Shown: positions 6,604-18,102 of the stretch, one piece after another
Layout: every line of letters starts with the position of its first letter
Numbering within the stretch: position 1 is the first letter of the stretch
Origin: Rhodanobacter sp.
GTDB lineage: Bacteria; Pseudomonadota; Gammaproteobacteria; Xanthomonadales; Rhodanobacteraceae
Assembly: GCA_024711345.1 (NCBI GenBank)
Contig: JANJTA010000035.1
Span: 62,001 to 126,000, forward strand
Direction of reading: 5' to 3'
Length of the DNA: 64,000 bases
Position numbers and translations under genes: made by a program
Notes under the pieces: generated by a model
Database searches by the model: none
Seen by the model: only the letters and a program-made list of their open reading frames with translations
Told to the model about the DNA's origin: nothing

Positions 6604-9290
6604 GACTTGCCTTTCGGTTTCGATCTGCGGCCGCCGTGCTTCTTCGGCGCCTGCGGGGCGACAGCCGGGGCCGGCCCGCGTTTGGCGGAACCGCCTTTGC
6701 GCGGACGACGGTCGGATGACGGCTCGACCTTGCGACCCTGCGGCTGCCCGCCGCCACCCGCATGCTGGCGCGTTGCCACCGCCGCACGTGACGGCGGCTG
6801 ATCATTCACCGCCGCCTTGCGCGGGGCCGGCACCGGCGGCGCAGCGGCCTCGACTTCCCTGCGGCCAAACGCGCGGCCGATCGCCTTGGCCGCCCGGCCG
6901 AACATGCCCTGCGCCTTGACCGGGGCCGCGGGCTTCTTCGGCAGCGAGTAACGCTCGCCCGCGGCGGCATAGTCATAGGCCTTGGCGCTGCCGGCCGGCG
7001 GCGCCACCGGGGTGCGCGGCGACACCAGCCGGAAGTCGATCTTGCGGTCTTCCAGGCTGGCACGCAGCACCTTGATCCGCACGTGATCGCCAAGGCGGAA
7101 CTGCGCGCCGGTGCGTTCGCCCTTCAGCAGCTTGCGGACGGCGTCGAAGTGGTAGTAGTCGTTCATCAGCTGGCTGATGTGCACCAGGCCGGATACCTTC
7201 GACTCGTCCAGCTCCACGAACAGGCCGAACGAGGTGACGCCGGTGACCACGCCGTCGAACTCGCTGCCGATGTGCTTTTCCATCCACGCGCACTTGAAGC
7301 GCTCGTCCACGTCGCGCTCGGCTTCCTCGGCGCGGCGCTCGCGCTGCGAGCAGTGGATCGCCATCGCCGCCATCTCGGCGGGGGTGTAGGCGTAGTCGAC
7401 CGGCTTGCGGCCGGTCAGCGCGAAACGGATCGCTCGGTGCACCAGCAGGTCGGGGTAGCGGCGGATCGGCGAGGTGAAGTGCGCGTATGCCTGCAGCGAC
7501 AGGCCGAAGTGGCCGCGGTTGTCGGGCTGGTAGGCCGCCATGCTCTGCGAGCGCAACAGCACGCTCTGGATCAGTTCGCGTTCGGGACGGTCCTGCACCA
7601 TGCGCAGGATTTCGGCGAAGTCCGCCGGCGTCACCTCGTCCACCGGCGGCATGCGCAACTTGAACTCGCGCAGGAACTGCTGCAGGTCCTCGTACTTCTC
7701 CGCCGGCGGCGGCTCGTGCGCACGGAACAGCGCGGGAATCCGCTTCTTCTCCAGGAACAGCGCCGCCTGCACGTTGGCGGCGATCATGCATTCCTCGATC
7801 AGCTTGTGCGCGTCGTTGCGCTCGGTGGCGCCCATCGACTCGACGCCGCCGGTCTGGTCGAGGCGGAACTTCACCTCCGGCGTCTCGAAGTCGATCGCGC
7901 CGCGGCGCTTGCGCTGGCCCGCCATCGCCTTGTACAGCGCATGCAGGTGCTCCAGCTGCGGCAGCACGTCGGCCACTTCATGGCGCGCATCCGCCTCGCG
8001 CAGGCCCACCGCCTGCCAGACCTTGTCGTAGGTCAGCCGCGCATGCGACAGCATCACCGCGTCGTAGAACCTCGACTTGACCACGCTGCCTTCGGCGTCG
8101 ACCTGCATGTCGCAGACCATGCACAGCCGCTCGACCTGCGGATTCAGTGAGCAGATGCCATTGGACAGCGTCTCCGGCAGCATCGGCACCACGAAACCGG
8201 GGAAGTAGGTGGAGGTGCTGCGCTCGAACGCTTCCCTGTCCAACGCATTGCCGACCTGCACGTAGTGCGAGACGTCGGCGATCGCCACGATCAGCCGCCA
8301 GCCGCCGCCGCGCCGCGGCTCGGCGTACACGGCATCGTCGAAGTCGCGCGCGTCGGCGCCGTCGATGGTCACCAGCGGCAGCTTGCGCAGGTCGGTGCGG
8401 CCCTCGCGCTCGGCGGCGGTCACCACCGATTCCACCTGCGCCGCGTCGCGCAGCACCTCGGCTGGCCATTCGTGCGGCAGGTCGTGGCTGGCGATCGCCA
8501 TTTCCACCACCAGCGAGGGCTGCAGGCGCTCGCCCAGCACCGTGCGAATCTCGCCGATCGGACCGCGCTGCAATGTCGGCGGGTCGGTGATCTCGGCCAC
8601 CACGATCTGGCCGGAACGCGCGCCCAGCTCGCAGCCGGGCTTGATCATCACGTCCTGGTTCAGGCGGCGGTCGTCCGGCGTCACCAGGGTCACGCCGTTG
8701 TCGATCACCACCCGGCCGACCAGTCGCGGCGAACGGCGCTGCAGTACCTCGGCGATCGCGCCCTGGCGGCGGCCGCGGCGGTCGATGCCGACCACGCTGG
8801 CCAGCACGCGGTCGCCGTGCATCACCGCGCGCATCTGCTGCGGCGACAGGTACAGGTCCTCGCCGCCTTCGTCCGGACGCAGGAAGCCGTAGCCTTCCGC
8901 GTTGGCCAGCACCACGCCGGCGATCAGGTCCAGCTTCTGCGTCGGGGCATAGCCGCCGCGCCGGCCCAGCAGCAGCTGGCCGTCGCGCACCATGGCGGCC
9001 AGCCGCTTGCGCAGCGCCGCCAGGTCGGTTTCGTCATGGAGTTCCAGCGCCTCGGCGATGCGCGCCTCGGTCAGCAGCTCGCCGCGGTCTTCGAGCAGGG
9101 CGAGGATCGCCTCGCGGCTGGGGATCGGCTGCGCATAGCGCTGCGCCTCGCGATCGGCATGCGGGTCGCGGCGCACGGCGGCAGCCTTGGTGTGCTTGTC
9201 CGGCACGGCTCGCGGCGTCCGTCCGGCAGGCTTTTTCGCGGGCTTCGCATCGCGGGACTGGCCGGAACGAGGGGGAGTTTTTCTGGTCAC
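6600..9290 (-). CDS. rnr: Exoribonuclease R
   Basis: This is a processive 3'-5' RNase of the RNB family that degrades structured RNA and assists rRNA/tmRNA quality control. With GTG 9290 as start the protein has 896 aa. It has a winged-helix region (about 55-115), cold-shock domains (about 120-270), the RNB catalytic domain with acidic cluster DARDFDDA (313-320), and an S1 domain near residues 685-765. A long Lys/Arg/Ala-rich tail typical of RNase R follows. GTG 9290 is preferred because AGGA lies 6 nt upstream; the alternative start at 9329 adds 13 unconserved residues. rlmB follows with a 4-nt overlap. Confidence 0.94.
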   Translation of the reverse strand: MTRKTPPRSGQSRDAKPAKKPAGRTPRAVPDKHTKAAAVRRDPHADREAQRYAQPIPSREAILALLEDRGELLTEARIAEALELHDETDLAALRKRLAAMVRDGQLLLGRRGGYAPTQKLDLIAGVVLANAEGYGFLRPDEGGEDLYLSPQQMRAVMHGDRVLASVVGIDRRGRRQGAIAEVLQRRSPRLVGRVVIDNGVTLVTPDDRRLNQDVMIKPGCELGARSGQIVVAEITDPPTLQRGPIGEIRTVLGERLQPSLVVEMAIASHDLPHEWPAEVLRDAAQVESVVTAAEREGRTDLRKLPLVTIDGADARDFDDAVYAEPRRGGGWRLIVAIADVSHYVQVGNALDREAFERSTSTYFPGFVVPMLPETLSNGICSLNPQVERLCMVCDMQVDAEGSVVKSRFYDAVMLSHARLTYDKVWQAVGLREADARHEVADVLPQLEHLHALYKAMAGQRKRRGAIDFETPEVKFRLDQTGGVESMGATERNDAHKLIEECMIAANVQAALFLEKKRIPALFRAHEPPPAEKYEDLQQFLREFKLRMPPVDEVTPADFAEILRMVQDRPERELIQSVLLRSQSMAAYQPDNRGHFGLSLQAYAHFTSPIRRYPDLLVHRAIRFALTGRKPVDYAYTPAEMAAMAIHCSQRERRAEEAERDVDERFKCAWMEKHIGSEFDGVVTGVTSFGLFVELDESKVSGLVHISQLMNDYYHFDAVRKLLKGERTGAQFRLGDHVRIKVLRASLEDRKIDFRLVSPRTPVAPPAGSAKAYDYAAAGERYSLPKKPAAPVKAQGMFGRAAKAIGRAFGRREVEAAAPPVPAPRKAAVNDQPPSRAAVATRQHAGGGGQPQGRKVEPSSDRRPRKGGSAKRGPAPAVAPQAPKKHGGRRSKPKGKS

Positions 9291-9356
9291 TGAGGATCCT
9301 TGTGGGGTTTGCGCCGCGGAGCATGCCACGTCGCAGTGAATGGATGTGAAAAAGTG

Positions 9357-9385
9357 TTGACAAGCTGCCGGCGGATGCCTAAATT
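9357..9385 (+). promoter_or_regulatory. Sigma-70 promoter of the tRNA-Leu gene
   Basis: A perfect -35 TTGACA (9357-9362), a 17-bp spacer and a -10 TAAATT (9380-9385) stand 37 nt before the mature tRNA 5' end. A GC-rich discriminator (acgcggc) follows, as is usual for stringently controlled stable RNA genes. Confidence 0.8.
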
Positions 9386-9422
9386 ACGCGGCTCACGCAG
9401 CTCGCCGAGCGGTGTGACACCT

Positions 9423-9509
9423 GCCCAGGTGGCGGAATTGGTAGACGCACTAGCTTCAGGTGCTAGCGGGGGCAACTCCGTGGAGGTTCGAGTCCTCTCC
9501 TGGGCACCA
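9423..9509 (+). tRNA. tRNA-Leu (anticodon CAG)
   Basis: This is an 87-nt class II tRNA with encoded CCA. The acceptor stem is GCCCAGG/CCTGGGC, followed by the D arm with GGCGGAATTGGTAGACGC. The anticodon stem CTAGC/GCTAG encloses loop TTCAGGT, giving anticodon CAG (reads CUG). A long variable arm (GGGGGCAACTCC) and T loop GGTTCGAGTCC complete it. The CUG-reading tRNA should be heavily used in this high-GC genome. It has its own promoter and terminator and stands alone; no integrase or att-like repeat is seen beside it. Confidence 0.98.
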
Positions 9510-9516
9510 ATTGTAA

Positions 9517-9550
9517 ACGAAGGCCGCCTCCCGAGGCGGCCTTCGTCTTT
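9517..9550 (+). terminator. Rho-independent terminator of tRNA-Leu
   Basis: A perfect 14-bp stem (ACGAAGGCCGCCTC and complement) with a 2-nt loop is followed by CTTT. It begins 8 nt after the tRNA CCA end. Confidence 0.9.
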
Positions 9551-9576
9551 ATCGGGGTTTGGTTGAAGTCAGGATG

Positions 9577-9605
9577 GCCCGCAGCGATGCGGGCTTTCGT
9601 CTTTT
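9577..9605 (+). terminator. Second hairpin with T-rich tail after tRNA-Leu
   Basis: GCCCGCA-GCGA-TGCGGGC is followed by TTTCGTCTTTT. It forms a back-up terminator in the same direction as the tRNA gene. The surrounding 9551-9739 stretch contains only this hairpin and a REP doublet. Confidence 0.7.
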
Positions 9606-9634
9606 CTGCGTTTGGTCGACGTCCCGCCCCCTTT

Positions 9635-9722
9635 GTAGGAGCCCGCTTGCGGACGATGCTCTCGGGTCGACAACCGGAATTCGCGAAAAGGCAAAAGCGA
9701 TCGCCCGCGAGCGGGCTCCTAC
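9635..9722 (+). repeat. REP doublet (REPIN-like), GTAGGAGC family, copy 2
   Basis: The left arm GTAGGAGCCCGCTTGCGGAC and the inverted right arm CCCGCGAGCGGGCTCCTAC repeat the architecture seen at 5120-5192. They close to a long hairpin with a roughly 40-nt central spacer. The doublet lies between the tRNA-Leu terminators and the VOC gene. Confidence 0.8.
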
Positions 9723-9739
9723 AACGAAGCAGCGTTCGT

Positions 9740-10144
9740 TCAGTTCGCCGGTCCCTTCAGTTCGATCATGTTGCCCTGCGGGTCGTACAGATAGATCGAC
9801 GGGCCCTCGCCTTGCGCGCCGTAGCGCGAACCCGCCTCGCCGATGCGCACGCCATGCGCCTGCAGGTGCTTGATGATTGCCGCCTCGTCGTAGCCCTCCA
9901 CGCGCAGGCACAGGTGGTCCATGTTGTGGCCTTCCCTGCCCGGCGCGGCGCCGCCGTGGCGGCCGAGCTTGCCGTCGACGGCGACCAGATCGATCAGCGA
10001 GGCGCCAGCGCGCAGTTGCACCAGGCCGATCTCGTCCTGCCGGCGCTCCTCGCGGCAGCCGAGCACCTCGCAGTAGAAGCGCTGCATGGCCGCGATGTCG
10101 ATGGCGCGCAGCACCACGTGGTCGATTTCGCCGATGCGGATCAT
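9740..10144 (-). CDS. VOC-family (glyoxalase-fold) protein
   Basis: This 134-aa protein contains a single vicinal-oxygen-chelate domain. It starts [21 protein letters not shown] (first metal-ligand His at DHVVL), has a second His in [12 protein letters not shown], and ends with the typical [14 protein letters not shown] containing the distal Glu ligand. This lyase/dioxygenase-like fold covers glyoxalase I, fosfomycin-resistance and many unassigned enzymes, so the substrate is unknown. The start is ATG 10144 with CGGAG 4 nt upstream; the longer frame to 10225 is not supported. It is divergent from the gcvP leader. Confidence 0.85.
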   Translation of the reverse strand: MIRIGEIDHVVLRAIDIAAMQRFYCEVLGCREERRQDEIGLVQLRAGASLIDLVAVDGKLGRHGGAAPGREGHNMDHLCLRVEGYDEAAIIKHLQAHGVRIGEAGSRYGAQGEGPSIYLYDPQGNMIELKGPAN

Positions 10145-10260
10145 GGGACTCCGGTGGGTCGGGCAATGGGGTGCCCGAGCATAACGCGGGAGCTTCCTGA
10201 ACCGCACTCGGGCGAGCCGCAACACGCGCCGCCGCCCTGTATAATCGCTGCGGTAAACAC

Positions 10261-10446
10261 ATGGTGGGAGAAGCGGGCGTCCCGGAGACGGGCACGTGCC
10301 GCTGCCGAAGACGCAACGCCCGTAATCGCTCAGGCTCCCATACCATCATGTGCGAACACTCTGGAGAGACCGGTTGAATCCGGCGCCGAAGGGGCACGAA
10401 GCGCAACCATCGCGTTTCCAAACTCTCAGGCAAAAGGACAGAGGGG
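10261..10446 (+). promoter_or_regulatory. Tandem glycine riboswitch upstream of gcvP
   Basis: Two adjacent aptamers of the gcvT-type motif are present. The first runs 10261-10346, closed by ATGGTGGGAG/CTCCCATACCAT. The second runs about 10354-10446 and shows the classic CTCTGGAGAG, GCCGAAGGGGC, CTCTCAGGCAAAAGGACAG and AGGGG elements. A TATAAT (10240-10245) stands just upstream as probable -10. Tandem glycine aptamers normally switch on glycine cleavage genes when glycine is abundant, which fits the gene immediately downstream. Confidence 0.95.
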
Positions 10447-10489
10447 CGCCCCGCGTGCGGCACGGCACGCGAGCCTTCGGATGCCCACC

Positions 10490-13378
<2,889 letters not shown>

Positions 13379-13403
13379 CCGCCCGCACTTCGACGCCGGC
13401 ATG

Positions 13404-13432
13404 AAAAGGCCCCGCCTGCGGGGCCTTTTCGT
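13404..13432 (+). terminator. Rho-independent terminator of gcvP
   Basis: AAAAGGCCCCGC-CT-GCGGGGCCTTTT is a perfect 12-bp stem ending in TTTT, 26 nt after the gcvP stop. It is A/T-flanked on both sides, so it may also serve the convergent minus-strand gene at 13453. Confidence 0.9.
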
Positions 13433-13452
13433 TTCCACGCGGCATGCAGGCG

Positions 13453-13842
13453 TCAGTCGCCCGGCGCCATGCTCATCTCGAACGAGGTGTAGAACGGCGC
13501 ACGCGGCGGGGCGAACAGCGAGAGCGCGCCCAGCTGCTTTTCGAAACAGACGGCGAAATCGGAGTTGCCCTCGCGCCATGTCGCGACGATCTTGCCGGCT
13601 GCGTCCAGCTCCACCACGACCACGAACGGGGGCATGCCCGCCGGCCCCATGGCCCCTGCGCAGGCGGGGACGATCCGGTTGATCGCTTCCCCCTGCGATG
13701 CGAGTAGCGCAGCCGACCGGGTCTTCGACACGGAAGCCTCGTCGCGATCGGCCAGCGCCTTGGCCTCGGCATAGGACTGTGTGGCGGCAAAAACCGGCAG
13801 CGCTGAAACGGCGAGCGCCACGAAAAAGATGATCTTGCGCAT
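13453..13842 (-). CDS. Exported hypothetical protein (129 aa)
   Basis: This is a short secreted protein of unknown function. Residues 1-20 form a signal peptide (MRKIIFFVALAVSALPVFAA). The mature part contains PPFVVVVELDAAGKIVATWREG and a C-terminal CFEKQL...APPFYTSFEM-like stretch with two Cys that could form a disulphide. The pattern 'xVxxxLDAxGKI ... C' resembles exported TonB-C/AgmX-type domains, but I cannot assign a family. The start is ATG 13842 with GGAG 6 nt upstream; ATG 13854 is a less likely alternative. It lies 41 nt downstream of a diguanylate cyclase gene on the same strand and may be co-transcribed. Confidence 0.7.
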   Translation of the reverse strand: MRKIIFFVALAVSALPVFAATQSYAEAKALADRDEASVSKTRSAALLASQGEAINRIVPACAGAMGPAGMPPFVVVVELDAAGKIVATWREGNSDFAVCFEKQLGALSLFAPPRAPFYTSFEMSMAPGD

Positions 13843-13883
13843 GTCGATCTCCATGGACTTGCCTTCGCAAGGGATGCCCGGGG

Positions 13884-14822
13884 TTACCCTGTCACGGTGC
13901 GGTTGCGGCCCTGCTGCTTGGCCTGGTACAGCCGCTTGTCCACCGTGTCGATGAATGCCCGCAACTCGTCGTCGTGACCCGGGATCGCGCTGCCCACGCC
14001 GACGCTGATCGTCAGCGCGGGGCCGATCGGGGACGACTCGTGCGGGATCTGCTCGGCCAGGATCAGCTCGCGGCAGCGCTCGGCCAGCTTCCATGCGGCA
14101 GCCTGGTCGGTTTCCGGCAGCACCAGCACGAACTCCTCGCCGCCGAAGCGAGCCAGCAGGTCGCGCGCGCGCGTGGCGGCCGACCCCAGCACCCGCGCCA
14201 CCTGCTTCAGGCAGGCGTCGCCCTCCAGGTGGCCGTAGCGGTCGTTGTATTGCTTGAAATAATCGATGTCGATCATCAGCAGCGACAGCGGCTGCCGGTT
14301 GCGCCGCGCGTTGCTCCACTCGATCTCGATGACGGCGTCGAAGCGCCGCCGGTTGGCCACGCCGGTCAGGCCGTCGCGGAACGAAAGCTCCTCCATCTCC
14401 TTCTGCAGGCTGACCAGCTGCTGCTCGGTGCGCTTGCGCTCGCTGATGTCGAACATGAAGCCGATCAGCGAATCGACCGTGCCGTCGGACCGGCGCACCA
14501 CGTGCACCACGTCGCGGATCCACACGTAGTGGCCGTCGCGGGTCAGCGCGCGGTAGTCGGCCTCATGGTCCACCCCGGCCTGCGACTGCGCCACGCAGAA
14601 ATCCACCACCCAGTCGCGGTCCTCCGGATGCATGCGGCTGGCCCAGTCGCCCACGTCCTCCCAGCTCGACGGCGCCCAACCCAGCAGCGCCTCGATCTGC
14701 GGCCCGATGTAGGCGAACCGCTTGCTGTCCCAGTCGATCTTCCACGGGATCGCCCGGGTCGATTCCAGCAACGTCCGATAGACGGCGCCATCGGCCTCCA
14801 CCCTGCTTTCGATATCCACCAT
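13884..14822 (-). CDS. PAS-domain diguanylate cyclase
   Basis: This makes cyclic di-GMP from two GTP and so favours biofilm over motility. The 312-aa soluble protein has a PAS/PAC sensor domain (about 10-130, including DGHYVWIRDVVHVVRRSDG and the PAC end FMFDISERKRTEQQL). A short coiled linker and a GGDEF domain (about 145-312) follow. The active-site motif is GGEEF at 227-231, and the inhibitory RxxD I-site RARD (218-221) is exactly five residues before it, so product inhibition is expected. No transmembrane segment is seen, so the signal should be cytoplasmic. ATG 14822 was chosen over 14894 for its G-rich ribosome site. Confidence 0.9.
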   Translation of the reverse strand: MVDIESRVEADGAVYRTLLESTRAIPWKIDWDSKRFAYIGPQIEALLGWAPSSWEDVGDWASRMHPEDRDWVVDFCVAQSQAGVDHEADYRALTRDGHYVWIRDVVHVVRRSDGTVDSLIGFMFDISERKRTEQQLVSLQKEMEELSFRDGLTGVANRRRFDAVIEIEWSNARRNRQPLSLLMIDIDYFKQYNDRYGHLEGDACLKQVARVLGSAATRARDLLARFGGEEFVLVLPETDQAAAWKLAERCRELILAEQIPHESSPIGPALTISVGVGSAIPGHDDELRAFIDTVDKRLYQAKQQGRNRTVTG

Positions 14823-14953
14823 CCCGCCGCCCCCGGAAGTTCCCGTATGCCTGGCCCGTGGCGCATATATATCAGGCCGGCGAGGCGCCAGCACGCCGCC
14901 TCAGCGTCCATCGCGGCGCAGCCCGCATGGGCAGCGGCAATGCCCCGCAGCCG

Positions 14954-15220
14954 CTATGCGCCGGGCTCGGGCTGCATCTTCGCCAGCAGCTCGTCCAGGT
15001 CGTTGATCACCGTCTCCAGCGCCTCGTGCAGTTGCCCCTGGCGGTCCATCAGGTCGGCCAGCTTGTCCGCCTGCTTCAGCCTGGACAATTCGCCGTCGAA
15101 CAACAGCCACGCGGCAGTCAGCGTTTCCACGTTGTTCTTCGAGTAGTGCCGCATCTCCTTGAGCTGCGCCACCGTGTCGGCAAGCTGATCGATCGGTTTC
15201 TTAGCATTTTCATCGGCCAC
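14954..15220 (-). CDS. Small charged helical protein (88 aa)
   Basis: This is an uncharacterised cytoplasmic protein. It is acidic and heptad-rich (QLADTVAQLKEMRHY, LSRLKQADKLADLMDRQGQL, LETVINDLDELLAKM), which suggests a two- to three-helix coiled coil. GTG 15220 is used as start because GAGGAGGA lies 8-13 nt upstream. The rest of the longer frame overlaps non-coding sequence and the anti-sigma gene. The 177-nt gap to the next gene shows no other recognisable feature. Confidence 0.6.
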   Translation of the reverse strand: MADENAKKPIDQLADTVAQLKEMRHYSKNNVETLTAAWLLFDGELSRLKQADKLADLMDRQGQLHEALETVINDLDELLAKMQPEPGA

Positions 15221-15398
15221 GGATGGTTCCTCCTCGCAGGTGGAAACGGCCACGCGCTGGCCTTCGACGCCGCCGGCTGTCGCAGCACGGCGTCGGGCAG
15301 CAGCCGTTCGCCACGACGGTAACGACGGGCCCGCGAAGCGCAGGTCAAGTTCCCGCTGGGGGTCCGTTGTTCCCGCGGCGGCAACCGCAGCCGCGCCG

Positions 15399-16142
15399 CT
15401 AGCGCCAGCCGGCATCGCGCGCGGCGCGCTCCTGCCGTGCGTCGAACACGCTGCCGCGCAGGCGTGCATCGACCGCCGCCTGCACCTCGGGCGACAAGGC
15501 ACTCGCTGCCTGGCGCAGTTCGCCGCCTGCCACCGGAGCCGCCGCACCGAGCACCGGCAGCTCCCAGCCCGCATCGCCGTGGCAGGCCAGGCCGGCTCGT
15601 GCCGGCGCACGGCGCAGCACGAAGGTACGGCAGAGGCGCCCGTCGTTGCTGCGGAAGCTCAGGCCGATCGCCACCGGCGCCTTCGCATCCGGTTCGCTCG
15701 CCAGTGCATGATCGAGCGCGTGCTCCAGCGCCCCCGCGGCGAACGACTGGCCACCTTGCGTGCGCACCAGCTCGCCGCCGGGGCGCCACCACCACAGCGT
15801 CACCGCGAGCAGCGCCACCGACGCGGCCAGCGCGGCACCCGTCACGAACCAGCGGCGCGGCGCGCGGCGACGAACCGTGCCATGTCCGGAAGCCGGACGC
15901 ACGAATGGCGCCGCCGCCGGTGCGGCTGGCGCTTGCAGCAAGGCGGACAGACGCTGCGGCACCGGCTCGTCGAGCACCGGGTCGAACGCTGCGCGCAATT
16001 GCGCGCGCAGCGCGCGCGCCTGCTGCACGCGACGGGCCAGCACGTCGTCGTGCGCCAGCGCGGCATCGATGCGCGCGGCCTCCGAGGCGTCGAGTTCGCC
16101 GTCCACGTAAGCCTGCAAGGTGTCGTCGTCGATCGGATTCAT
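15399..16142 (-). CDS. Membrane-anchored anti-sigma factor
   Basis: This 247-aa protein has an N-terminal cytoplasmic anti-sigma domain (LQAYVDGELDASEAARIDAAL at 9-29). One transmembrane helix (about 98-119, ending LLAVTLWWW) precedes a periplasmic domain. The HxxxCxxC zinc motif of ZAS anti-sigmas is absent, so it belongs to the non-zinc RseA/FecR-like group. It overlaps the ECF sigma gene by 4 nt, the usual sigma/anti-sigma coupling. The divergent exported serine protease next door may act in the same envelope circuit, which is inference. Confidence 0.85.
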   Translation of the reverse strand: MNPIDDDTLQAYVDGELDASEAARIDAALAHDDVLARRVQQARALRAQLRAAFDPVLDEPVPQRLSALLQAPAAPAAAPFVRPASGHGTVRRRAPRRWFVTGAALAASVALLAVTLWWWRPGGELVRTQGGQSFAAGALEHALDHALASEPDAKAPVAIGLSFRSNDGRLCRTFVLRRAPARAGLACHGDAGWELPVLGAAAPVAGGELRQAASALSPEVQAAVDARLRGSVFDARQERAARDAGWR

Positions 16143-16627
16143 GCGTCTTTCCCGAGTTGGGCCTGCAAGCTGGCGCGGGCGCGGGCCAGGCGACTGGTGA
16201 CGGTACCCACCGGCACCTCCAGCAGCTCGGCGGCCTCGCCGTACGACATGCCCTCGACCAGCACCAGCGCCACCACTTCACGATGGTCCGGCGGCAAGGC
16301 CGCCAGCGCCAGCGCCAGTTCCAGCCGCTGCGCGGGCTGCGCGGTGCCGTCAGCGGCCATCTCGCCGGCCTCCTCGGGCGCGAACAAGTGCTGCGCCCGA
16401 CCGCGCGCGCGCAGTTCGTCGCGCCAGGCATTGCGTGCGATCGCGAACACCCACTTGTCCAGCGCGGCATCCGGCCGCCACTGCGCGGCGCGGGCCAGCG
16501 CGCGTTCCAGCACGATCTGCACCAGGTCGTCGGCGTCGGCGACCTGCCCCGCCAGCGCCCGCGCCAGACGACGCAGGCGCGGCAACAGCGGGATCAGTCC
16601 TTCGCGTACGGCATCGCTCGAATTCAC
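16139..16627 (-). CDS. ECF-type RNA polymerase sigma factor
   Basis: This is a 162-aa group IV sigma-70 factor with region 2 (DADDLVQIVLERALAR ... LDKWVFAIARNAWRDELR) and region 4 (ALPPDHREVVALVLVEGMSYGEAAELLEVPVGTVTSRLARAR) joined by an Ala/Glu-rich linker. It lacks region 3, as expected for ECF factors. The start ATG 16627 is followed by MNSSDAVREGL. It is co-transcribed with the membrane anti-sigma gene and divergent from an S8 protease gene across a 121-nt gap that must hold both promoters. Its regulon cannot be read from the window. Confidence 0.92.
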   Translation of the reverse strand: MNSSDAVREGLIPLLPRLRRLARALAGQVADADDLVQIVLERALARAAQWRPDAALDKWVFAIARNAWRDELRARGRAQHLFAPEEAGEMAADGTAQPAQRLELALALAALPPDHREVVALVLVEGMSYGEAAELLEVPVGTVTSRLARARASLQAQLGKDA

Positions 16628-16748
16628 GCATCACCTTCCATTACGTCCGGAGGGGTGGATTCCTTCCCTCGCGCGCAACGGCGCAGTTGGAGGGCGTAAA
16701 GCGGGCCAATGCTAGCATTCGACCCGGTTGCCCCCGAGGTCGTTGAGC

Positions 16749-17996
16749 ATGCCCCTGCGCCGCCCATCCGCCCTGCTCGTTCCGTTGCTGGCCATCGCGC
16801 TTGCCATGGTGAGCGCAAGGCCTGCGCAGGCGCAGCTGCTCGGGCCGGTGCAGAACCTGCCGAACGTGCAGCTGCCCGGCACGGGCCTGCCCGCTACCCT
16901 CCCGGCCGCGCCCTTGCGCAGCGTCGACGACCTGCTGCGCGGATCGCTGGCCCTCACGCGGAAACTGCAGATCGACGCACTGCGACGCAGCGAGCCCCGG
17001 CGCGTCGACGTCGATCCCCACGGTGCGCCGATCCTGCGCGGCGAATTCCTCGCCATCGGCCTGTCGGATGCGCAACGCGATGCGGTGCGGGCGCTGGGTT
17101 TCAGCGTGGATCGCGCGACGCCGGCGGACGCGACCCTGGGGCTGGACTTCGTGGTGCTGCACGACACCCACCGTCGCAGCACGGCCAGGGCCATGCGCGC
17201 CCTGCAGCAGGCCGCGCCGGACGCGACGTTCACCTACCAGCATCTCTACCTGCCCGCGGGCCATGCCGACGTGGCCAACGCAACCAGCGCGGCGACGCCG
17301 CCGTCCAGCGCATCGACGCGACGCGTGGGACTGGTCGATGGCGGCGTCGACCCGGCCGATCCGGCACTGGCACATGCGCGCATCGAGCGGCATGGTTGCG
17401 ACACCGCGAACCCGTCGCGGCACGGCACCGCGGTCGCCGCGCGCCTCGTCGCCGGCGATCCGGACACGCTGTACGCCGCCGACCTGTGGTGCGGCGATGC
17501 AGTCGGCGGCGCCACCTCGAACCTCGTGGACGCACTGGCGTGGATGGCGCGCGAGCACGTGGCGGTGATCAACATCAGCCTGGTCGGCCCCGACAACCCG
17601 GTGCTTGCGCGCGCGGTGCAAGCGATGATCGCGCGCGGCCACGTACTGGTCAGCGCGGTCGGCAACGACGGACCCGCCGCGCCGCCGCTGTTTCCCGCGG
17701 CGTATCCGGGCGTGATCGGCGTCAGCGGCGTCGACGCGCGCGATCGCGTGCTGCCCGAAGCCGGCAGTGGCGACCAGGTGGATTTCTGCGCCTCCGGCGT
17801 GCTCGGCAGCGGCCGCGACGCGCTGCGCGGCACCTCGTTCGCGGCGCCGATCGCGGCGCGAAAAGCCGCCCGCTTGCTGGACGCTCCCCGCGCGGGCGCC
17901 GCGGCGCAGGTGCAGCAGCAACTGATCGGCGAGGCTCGCCCGCTCGGCGGTCCGGGCCACGACCCACGCTACGGCTACGGCCTGCTGTCGCCCTGA
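16749..17996 (+). CDS. Exported subtilisin-like serine protease (S8)
   Basis: This is a 415-aa secreted protease. It has a signal peptide ending at about residue 28 (RPAQA), a ~160-residue pro-region, then an S8 domain with D197 (GLVDGGVD), H225 (SRHGTAVAA), oxyanion N306 (SAVGNDG) and S363 (GTSFAAP). The catalytic set is complete, so an active periplasmic or secreted enzyme is expected. ATG 16749 is taken as start because GAGG lies upstream and it gives a clean signal peptide; TTG 16728 is possible. It is divergent from the ECF sigma/anti-sigma pair and followed after 106 nt by an Ala/Gly-rich exported protein with no terminator between. Confidence 0.88.
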   Translation: MPLRRPSALLVPLLAIALAMVSARPAQAQLLGPVQNLPNVQLPGTGLPATLPAAPLRSVDDLLRGSLALTRKLQIDALRRSEPRRVDVDPHGAPILRGEFLAIGLSDAQRDAVRALGFSVDRATPADATLGLDFVVLHDTHRRSTARAMRALQQAAPDATFTYQHLYLPAGHADVANATSAATPPSSASTRRVGLVDGGVDPADPALAHARIERHGCDTANPSRHGTAVAARLVAGDPDTLYAADLWCGDAVGGATSNLVDALAWMAREHVAVINISLVGPDNPVLARAVQAMIARGHVLVSAVGNDGPAAPPLFPAAYPGVIGVSGVDARDRVLPEAGSGDQVDFCASGVLGSGRDALRGTSFAAPIAARKAARLLDAPRAGAAAQVQQQLIGEARPLGGPGHDPRYGYGLLSP

Positions 17997-18102
17997 AGCT
18001 GAACGAAAACCGACCGCAACCCGCGGCGATGGAAGGATCGTCCCGGCGCCGGCGTACTGGACCTCGGAAGCCGCGGATCGGCCGCAGGCAGGAGGTCCCA
18101 CC

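Noticed and set aside
9291..9329. Start of rnr at 9329 giving 909 aa.
   Set aside because: The added residues are not RNase R-like, while GTG 9290 has AGGA at proper spacing.
9423..9509. tRNA-Leu as an integration site for a genomic island.
   Set aside because: No integrase gene and no duplicated 3' tRNA segment in the window; flanks are housekeeping genes.
14954..15610. A 218-aa product ending at 14954.
   Set aside because: Only the last 88 residues have normal composition and a ribosome site (GTG 15220); the front part is Arg/Ala/Cys-rich and overlaps the anti-sigma gene.
16628..16748. ECF-type autoregulatory promoter (GGAAT...CGTA) between the sigma gene and the protease gene.
   Set aside because: The spacing between the two candidate elements is too short for known ECF promoters, so it was not listed as a feature.
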